This document shows positions 1 to 4,524 of a DNA stretch of 6,219 nt, in pieces. Position 1 is the stretch's first letter; the number at the start of each line of letters is the position of its first letter. The translations under genes were made by a program, and so were the position numbers. The DNA comes from Bacillota bacterium (GTDB lineage Bacteria; Bacillota; Clostridia; Lachnospirales; Lachnospiraceae): NCBI GenBank assembly GCA_023424995.1, contig JAFADH010000189.1, positions 1-6,219 on the forward strand. The letters are read 5' to 3'. A model generated the notes under the pieces. It was not told the origin of the DNA. It did not search any database and saw only the letters and a program-made list of their open reading frames with translations.

Positions 1-1
1 A

Positions 2-736
2 ATTAAGCTCACGGATATTATTTCGCTCACGCCGGTCCCGAACTGCAAGACAGATACGAATCATGCAGATTTTATCGGTGCGTGTTATGACTATCCGGAG
101 GGTGACTATGAAAAGCGCCGGCAGATAGAAGAAGAACATAAAAATTATACGCTGGGATTACTGTGGTTTTTGTCAAACGATCTCAGAGTTCCTGAAAACA
201 TCAGGAAAGAAATGAAAATGTGGGGATTTCCTAAAGATGAATTTATGAACAGCGGAGGCTTTCCTCATCAAATTTACGTACGTGAGGGCAGAAGAATGCT
301 TGGAAGCTATATTATGACTGAAAATGATATATTGCATCCGAAAATAACCGACAGTATCGGAATGGGAACTTACTATTTTGATTCCCATTATGTCTCACGT
401 TTTGCCATGGAGCAGACGGTTATGCAGGAAGGGAGCTTCTGGCTGGATGATGAGGTACGGTATCCGGTCAGCTATGGTGCCATATGCCCTAAGGCTGGGG
501 AGTGTAAAAACCTTCTGGTGCCGGTTGCGCTTTCCGCATCTCATGCAGCATATGGCTCAATCCGCATGGAGCCTACCTATATGGTTTTGGCCCAATCGGC
601 GGCGACGGCTGCAGCATTGGTGGTTTCTGAAGGGAGCAGTGTTCAGATGCTGTGCTATGACAGACTAAAAAACAGGCTTCTGCAGGATGGTGTAATATTG
701 AACAAAGGAGAAGATGACGATGAAACCCAATTTTAA
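2..736 (+). CDS. FAD-dependent oxidoreductase (FAD_oxidored / PF12831 type), C-terminal part
   Basis: The frame is open from base 2, so the N-terminus, with the expected FAD-binding Rossmann motif, lies upstream of the window. The 244 visible residues match the conserved C-terminal half of the FAD_oxidored family as I know it: an N-S-G-G-F-P-H-Q-I-Y-V-R-E-G-R-R-M segment at fragment residues 83-99, D-S-H-Y-V-S-R-F at 127-134, and the very conserved N-L-L-V-P-V...S-A-S-H...G-S-I-R-M-E-P at 170-191, followed by an Ala-rich helix (A-Q-S-A-A-T-A-A-A-L) that typically closes the FAD site. No signal peptide or membrane segment is seen in this part, and the substrate is not known. The gene ends with TAA at 734-736 and overlaps the GH130 gene by 17 bp, so the two are probably one operon and act on the same carbohydrate. 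That role is inferred from context; the family call is firm. Confidence 0.9.
   Translation: MKLTDIISLTPVPNCKTDTNHADFIGACYDYPEGDYEKRRQIEEEHKNYTLGLLWFLSNDLRVPENIRKEMKMWGFPKDEFMNSGGFPHQIYVREGRRMLGSYIMTENDILHPKITDSIGMGTYYFDSHYVSRFAMEQTVMQEGSFWLDDEVRYPVSYGAICPKAGECKNLLVPVALSASHAAYGSIRMEPTYMVLAQSAATAAALVVSEGSSVQMLCYDRLKNRLLQDGVILNKGEDDDETQF
704..710 (+). promoter_or_regulatory. Ribosome binding site deciding the GH130 start
   Basis: AAAGGAG lies inside the end of the oxidoreductase gene. It is 9 nt before the ATG at 720 but only 3 nt before the in-frame ATG at 714. Normal Shine-Dalgarno spacing therefore favours 720, although the two starts differ by only two residues. Confidence 0.7.
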
Positions 737-1934
737 ATATTCTGCCGGCCCGGTTCTGGAGCCCAGGCCCGGATGCACATGGGCAGATACCATGGTGCTC
801 AATCCCGCAATCATTAAAGATAACAACTCCGACACACTGCATATGCTGTTTCGTGCCACCGGTCCGTATGCTCATAAAAAGCTTAAAGGAGCAAAATATG
901 ATCCTTATCCTATTTTTCTGGGATATGCCAGGAGCGAAGATTTGGGAAATACGTGGGAGGCTGATTTTGGCAGGCCCGCGTTGGAGCCGAGGCTGGAATA
1001 TGATATGGACAGGATCTATATAACGGATGATGAGGGCCGCCAGGTTGTGAATTACTGCAACGGATGTGTGGAGGATCCCAGAATCTTTGAAGCAGCAGGG
1101 GAGCTTTATCTTTCGGTTGCTTGCCGGATGTTTCCTCCGGGTCCATATTGGTTTGATGATGAGAAGATAGTTACCCGTTTGGAAAACATACCTGATTGGG
1201 CGGTCAAAGAAGACAATCCCTTTTCCGGGGCCGCATACCACAACAGCACTGCGACGGTGCTGTACAAATTGAAGCTGGAAAGCTTGAAGAAGAACGATTA
1301 TGAAAATGCGTTTACTTACGTATGCAACTTAACCGATCCCCAAATTGACGACAACCGTGATGTTTTTCTTTTTCCGGAAAAAATGATGATTGATGGCAAA
1401 CAGCAGTATTTGCTTATCCATCGTCCGCATAATCCTGAAAATTTTGAAGCGGGAAAAGGGCATAAAAAGCCTTCCATCATGCTGGCAGCTGCTGAAAATA
1501 TCAAGGAGCTTGCATCCCCTGAAGCCACACATAAATTTCTTGCGGAAGGCATTTTTGATTGGGAGGAGGAGCGCATAGGAGCAAGCTGGGCGCCGATTTC
1601 ACTCGGTAACGGAGAATGGCTGCTTCAATACCACGGAAAAACATTTCCGGGATATGGCTACAGTCAATCGTTTATGATTCTGAAGCAAAAAGAAAATAAT
1701 TTTCCCGAAATTGTGCATCGCTGCCCGGAAAGATTAATGTATCCTCAGCAGGAATGGGAGCTGCCCGATAAATTTCCATGCCCCTGTCTTTTTACCACGG
1801 CCGGCATTCTGGTTAATGGTCAACTCATCATGAGCTATGGCGCAGCAGATCAAAGAATCGGTATAGCTCGTGTTGATTTTAAGGAATTGGTCGAATATAT
1901 CAGGCTTTTTGACAGTGCAGGAAAAAAAATATAA
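720..1934 (+). CDS. GH130-family glycoside phosphorylase/hydrolase (five-bladed beta-propeller)
   Basis: This 404-residue protein has no signal peptide and should act in the cytoplasm. Its motifs fit family GH130 (former DUF377), whose members phosphorolyse or hydrolyse beta-mannosides and related oligosaccharides. Seen here (numbered from ATG 720) are L-N-P-A at 27-30, F-R-A at 44-46, V-E-D-P-R-I at 117-122 whose Asp is the usual general acid, F-P-E-K at 218-221, I-H-R-P at 233-236, W-A-P-I near 290, Q-Y-H-G at 303-306, and Y-G-A-A-D...I-G-I-A at 373-383. The Lys and His-Arg motifs are of the kind that contact phosphate in the phosphorylases, so phosphorolysis is favoured but not proven. About 45 residues (136-180) appear inserted after the catalytic Asp strand compared with small family members. 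ATG 720 is chosen over ATG 714 from the ribosome binding site spacing. Subfamily and substrate are open. Confidence 0.88.
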   Translation: MKPNFKYSAGPVLEPRPGCTWADTMVLNPAIIKDNNSDTLHMLFRATGPYAHKKLKGAKYDPYPIFLGYARSEDLGNTWEADFGRPALEPRLEYDMDRIYITDDEGRQVVNYCNGCVEDPRIFEAAGELYLSVACRMFPPGPYWFDDEKIVTRLENIPDWAVKEDNPFSGAAYHNSTATVLYKLKLESLKKNDYENAFTYVCNLTDPQIDDNRDVFLFPEKMMIDGKQQYLLIHRPHNPENFEAGKGHKKPSIMLAAAENIKELASPEATHKFLAEGIFDWEEERIGASWAPISLGNGEWLLQYHGKTFPGYGYSQSFMILKQKENNFPEIVHRCPERLMYPQQEWELPDKFPCPCLFTTAGILVNGQLIMSYGAADQRIGIARVDFKELVEYIRLFDSAGKKI

Positions 1935-1976
1935 AAAGGAATGATACTTACAGGATGATTTATTAACTTGATATTT

Positions 1977-2008
1977 ATTGCTATGCTTAGGCGCCTATTT
2001 ATAGCAAT
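1977..2008. promoter_or_regulatory. 32-bp centre-symmetric palindrome, candidate operator or leader hairpin
   Basis: Outer arms ATTGCTAT (1977-1984) and ATAGCAAT (2001-2008) are exact reverse complements. The middle, TAGGCGCCTA (1988-1997), is itself a perfect palindrome, and all share one dyad axis between 1992 and 1993, so 26 of 32 bases are symmetric. It sits 43 bp before the secreted hydrolase start and 42 bp after the GH130 stop. A weak promoter reading, TTGCTA (1978-1983) and TATAGC (2000-2005) with a 16-bp spacer, would place it exactly over the promoter, as expected for a repressor operator. No run of T follows, so it is a poor intrinsic terminator. The symmetry is seen; the function is inferred. 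Confidence 0.55.
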
Positions 2009-2033
2009 TTAAATATGAGATCAAAATAAATTG

Positions 2034-2040
2034 AGGAGGT
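2034..2040 (+). promoter_or_regulatory. Ribosome binding site deciding the start of the secreted hydrolase
   Basis: AGGAGGT is a near-perfect Shine-Dalgarno sequence 11 nt before ATG 2052. The longer reading from TTG 2031 would have its start codon touching this site and is therefore not used. Starting at 2052 also gives a normal signal peptide. Confidence 0.85.
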
Positions 2041-2051
2041 TTTGTATATTT

Positions 2052-3983
2052 ATGGTGCTGAAAATATCAAAAAAAGTAAAATTCCTGGCGGTGTTTCTGG
2101 CAGGTGTATTATTGGCATGCAGTTCCTTTATGGTATTGAAAGCAGATGCTGCTACCCAGGTTACGGTATATTCAAATTATAATGTAAAAGCAGGCTATTT
2201 TCAAGGCTTGGGTGCACAGTTTGACCCTTACATCGGGTCGGATAAGCTTGTGGATGCACTTGGGGATAAATGGGATACGGTTCTGACAAGAGTAAACTTT
2301 ATGGAAATGGGTTTTGCACGGGTATGTATCGCCACAAATGCATTCTGTCCCACACGGGTTGTCGGCAGCTATAACTGGAATACGGCAGAAATGCAGCAGC
2401 TGTATAAAATCCTTGATAACTGCAAGCAAAACGGCACCACAGTTTTCTTTTCTTCCTGGAGAAAAGACTATTTCAACGATACAATTGCTAATAATGAATC
2501 CGAGGATTATTCAACAATGATGGTAGATTGCCTGGAATATTTAATCAAAACCAAGGGATATACCAACATCAAATATTATCAGCAAATGAACGAACCCAAA
2601 GATGCCAAAATATCCTGGTCCGGTTATAAAACCAACTATAGCAGGCTGCAGGCCAAAATAGCGGCAAAAGGTCTGAGTGTTAAACTTTCAGGTACAGGGA
2701 ATCAACCCGGAAGTACAGCTAATTATGATTTAGCGCATCAAGCAGAATTGCAGCCCTATGTGGGAGCATATGATATCCATTATTATCCTTGGCAAAGTGT
2801 GACAAAAGGCGGAGCTGATACTTTAATCAAGGACCGCATCCTGGGTCTGAGCACAACAAACCCGTTCTTTATTACTGAAGCCGGATCTCTGACAGGACAA
2901 GACGCCAACGATAACCAGGCAGCTATCGGGAATCACTGGTATGCGCTTCATAATGCTGATTTGGCAATTCAGGCGATTCAGCAGGGCTGCAATGGTTTGA
3001 GCATGTGGGAGATAGATTCTGCACAGCATGGAAGGTCATGGGGGATGTGGGATATCTTCAATCATCCGGACCCTTATCCCTGGTTCTATACATACTCGCT
3101 AATGTCCAAATATTTTAAACCCGGCATGGTTTTTTACAATCCGTCTGCAATTGATTCGGAAACCAGACTGCTGGTTGGACAAAAAAAAGTAAGTGCAAAT
3201 GTTAATTACTGGACAATTGCTGTTGTAAACAGAGGTACTTCGTCTAAAGATATAAATGTACGAATTCCGGGTGTCGGGACAGGATCATTTAATGTATATA
3301 AGTATACCAGCACGTACCATCCTGTGGACAGCAACAGTCTTCCGGTGGCAGACAGTTCTGTAAATAACGTTGCTATAGGCAGTAATGGTGTGAGCTTTAC
3401 TGTTCCTGCGGATGGGTTCATTTTACTTACAACCTACGGCAAAGGCACGGTATCGGGAAATCCCACTGTAACCAATTATTTTACCGACGATTTTGAAGAT
3501 GGAGATTCTGCAGGATGGACAACCGGCGGAGGTACATGGAGCGTTATCACGGATGGCTCAAAGGTATTCAAGCTTAATGGATCAACAGACAGTATAGCAA
3601 CAGCGGGAAATACATTGACGGATTTCACTTATGCAGCAAAGTCTAAAATATTGACGGCAAACGGTAATGCGGGGCTCGTGTTCAGATATACCGACAGCAA
3701 TAACTACTATACGTTCAGGATGAATGATAGTACAAATAAGGCGGAATTGTACAAAAGAGTGGGAGGAACAATGACGCTGCTGGCTTCAAGTTCGGTTATT
3801 TCCGTAGATACAAATACGTGGTACAATATTAAGGTTATTATAGCGGGGAATAATATAAGAGCTTATGTGGACGGATATCCGTTGATAAACTGGACCAATA
3901 GTGTGAATCAGCTTACATCGGGCAAAATTGGCCTTAGATCCACATGCGATGCTGAATTTGATGATGTTGTAGCTAAAAATTAA
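2052..3983 (+). CDS. Secreted modular glycoside hydrolase: clan GH-A-like barrel plus C-terminal jelly-roll CBM
   Basis: This 643-residue protein begins with a Lys-rich n-region and a hydrophobic stretch (about 10-30) with a likely signal peptidase I site after A-D-A at 31-33. A possible lipobox, L-L-A-C at 20-23, is an alternative that would anchor it as a lipoprotein. Residues about 40-355 look like a clan GH-A (beta/alpha)8 barrel: Q-M-N-E-P gives the candidate acid/base Glu181, I-T-E-A-G the candidate nucleophile Glu276, and M-W-E at 318-320 fits the last barrel strand. Residues about 356-470 read as a beta-sandwich of the kind following GH30/GH39/GH51-like barrels. Residues about 475-643 (from T-D-D-F-E-D-G-D to the end) form a concanavalin-like jelly roll of the CBM66/LamG/DUF1080-like kind, probably binding polysaccharide. 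I cannot assign the exact GH family or substrate. The GH130 neighbour makes a mannan-like or other beta-linked glycan a reasonable guess only. Confidence 0.85.
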   Translation: MVLKISKKVKFLAVFLAGVLLACSSFMVLKADAATQVTVYSNYNVKAGYFQGLGAQFDPYIGSDKLVDALGDKWDTVLTRVNFMEMGFARVCIATNAFCPTRVVGSYNWNTAEMQQLYKILDNCKQNGTTVFFSSWRKDYFNDTIANNESEDYSTMMVDCLEYLIKTKGYTNIKYYQQMNEPKDAKISWSGYKTNYSRLQAKIAAKGLSVKLSGTGNQPGSTANYDLAHQAELQPYVGAYDIHYYPWQSVTKGGADTLIKDRILGLSTTNPFFITEAGSLTGQDANDNQAAIGNHWYALHNADLAIQAIQQGCNGLSMWEIDSAQHGRSWGMWDIFNHPDPYPWFYTYSLMSKYFKPGMVFYNPSAIDSETRLLVGQKKVSANVNYWTIAVVNRGTSSKDINVRIPGVGTGSFNVYKYTSTYHPVDSNSLPVADSSVNNVAIGSNGVSFTVPADGFILLTTYGKGTVSGNPTVTNYFTDDFEDGDSAGWTTGGGTWSVITDGSKVFKLNGSTDSIATAGNTLTDFTYAAKSKILTANGNAGLVFRYTDSNNYYTFRMNDSTNKAELYKRVGGTMTLLASSSVISVDTNTWYNIKVIIAGNNIRAYVDGYPLINWTNSVNQLTSGKIGLRSTCDAEFDDVVAKN

Positions 3984-4012
3984 CTTTAATTAATTTTGTC
4001 ATGAGAAATGTT

Positions 4013-4050
4013 AATGGACCTGACTGATATTTATATCGGTCAGGTCCATT
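4013..4050 (+). terminator. Long hairpin after the secreted hydrolase, probable transcription terminator without U-tract
   Basis: AATGGACCTGAC (4013-4024) pairs exactly with GTCAGGTCCATT (4039-4050). The stem continues through a G-U wobble and GATA/TATC to give about 17 pairs around a 4-nt loop. It begins 30 bp after the TAA of the hydrolase gene, where a terminator is expected. No T run follows on either strand, so it is not a textbook intrinsic terminator; it may instead block 3'-end decay or work with Rho. Confidence 0.6.
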
Positions 4051-4090
4051 GCGTACACTCAGCATGGGGTAAATCTAACAGGAGAAAGAC

Positions 4091-4231
4091 ATGAGCTCTG
4101 AAAGCTGCTATCAGCTTGCCAGTAAAAGTTTTTTGGGAATATATACCTGGGCGAACATAAGCGGTCTAGTTGCAATCTTTTTTGCACCAATTTCGGGAGT
4201 GTTGATAAATTCCTTTACTGTGGTTTTATAA
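4091..4231 (+). CDS. Small hypothetical hydrophobic protein (46 aa), possibly a gene remnant
   Basis: The ORF runs from ATG 4091 to TAA 4229-4231. An AGGAG Shine-Dalgarno (4080-4084) lies 6 nt before the start, and an in-frame stop at 4076-4078 fixes the 5' limit. The peptide begins M-S-S-E-S-C-Y-Q-L-A-S-K-S-F. Residues about 15-45 are hydrophobic (including G-L-V-A-I-F-F-A-P-I-S-G-V-L-I), enough for one membrane span. I do not recognise a family. It ends where the base composition turns AT-rich, so it could be the 5' stump of a larger membrane-protein gene cut by an insertion, a genuine small membrane peptide, or chance. The well-placed ribosome binding site favours one of the first two. Confidence 0.35.
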   Translation: MSSESCYQLASKSFLGIYTWANISGLVAIFFAPISGVLINSFTVVL

Positions 4232-4300
4232 GGTTATTCTTTTTGTAAATGAAAAACAGTTAAATTGTTTAAGATAAAATTATTAAATTTGTTAAAATTG

Positions 4301-4329
4301 AGGATATGAGAGTGAAACTTTCATATCCT
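4301..4329 (+). terminator. Hairpin in the intergenic region, possible terminator
   Basis: AGGATATGAGAG (4301-4312) pairs with CTTTCATATCCT (4318-4329) around the loop TGAAA, giving 12 pairs with one G-U wobble. It is followed by TCCTT rather than a true T run. It lies about 70 bp after the small ORF and upstream of the helicase promoter candidate, a sensible place to end upstream transcription. The structure is clear; its role is uncertain. Confidence 0.4.
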
Positions 4330-4390
4330 TCCTTAATGAGAAAATATATGAGATTTTTCTATATTCAAAAATGAATTTTCTAACTTTGCA

Positions 4391-4419
4391 TTGGAATAAA
4401 ATTGCTGATATGCTAAAAT
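4391..4419 (+). promoter_or_regulatory. Candidate sigma-A promoter for the helicase gene
   Basis: TTGGAA (4391-4396) is separated by 17 bp from TAAAAT (4414-4419), and the -10 is preceded by TGC, an extended -10 element. An overlapping alternative is TTGCAT (4386-4391) with TATGCT (4409-4414), also at 17 bp. Either would start transcription about 100 nt before ATG 4525, leaving a fairly long AT-rich leader. AT-rich DNA produces such matches easily, so this is only moderately supported. Confidence 0.4.
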
Positions 4420-4524
4420 AAGTAAAAGAATAAGTATAAATGATGAAAATTGTATAAAGATTTAGCTGTTAGATTTTATAATAAGAATTATGCTCAAAAC
4501 CCATAACGAGTAGTTGGAGGTATA

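Larger units (their letters stand above)
4232..4524. other. AT-rich intergenic region at a composition break
   Basis: These 293 bp separate the small ORF from the helicase gene. They are clearly more AT-rich than the carbohydrate locus and match the downstream gene in composition. I see no credible coding frame, tRNA or repeat array. The region holds one stable hairpin (4301-4329) and a plausible promoter (4391-4419), and then about 100 nt of leader to the helicase start. It may contain the left boundary of an acquired segment, but no transposase, integrase or attachment-site duplication is visible. Confidence 0.6.

Noticed and set aside
714..719. ATG at 714 as the GH130 start
   Set aside because: Only 3 nt from the ribosome binding site, whereas ATG 720 has normal spacing. 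The difference is two residues.
573..1241. 222-codon open frame on the minus strand
   Set aside because: It lies antisense to two well-supported genes, has no recognisable motif, and is explained by their codon use.
1968..1973. TTGATA as a -35 box before the secreted hydrolase
   Set aside because: No credible -10 at 16-18 bp; the nearest TATTTA is 22 bp downstream.
2031..2051. Extended start (TTG at 2031) for the secreted hydrolase
   Set aside because: The TTG is immediately followed by the strong AGGAGGT site, which serves ATG 2052. Starting at 2052 gives a normal signal peptide.
4339..4381. AT-rich inverted repeats AGAAAAT/ATTTTCT and ATTTTT/AAAAAT
   Set aside because: They do not share a centre, pair weakly, and are expected by chance in this composition.
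4477..4482. Perfect TATAAT box near the helicase gene
   Set aside because: No acceptable -35 at 16-18 bp; the nearest TTGTAT is 21 bp away. Such matches are common in AT-rich DNA, so it is kept only as a weak alternative to the promoter at 4391-4419.
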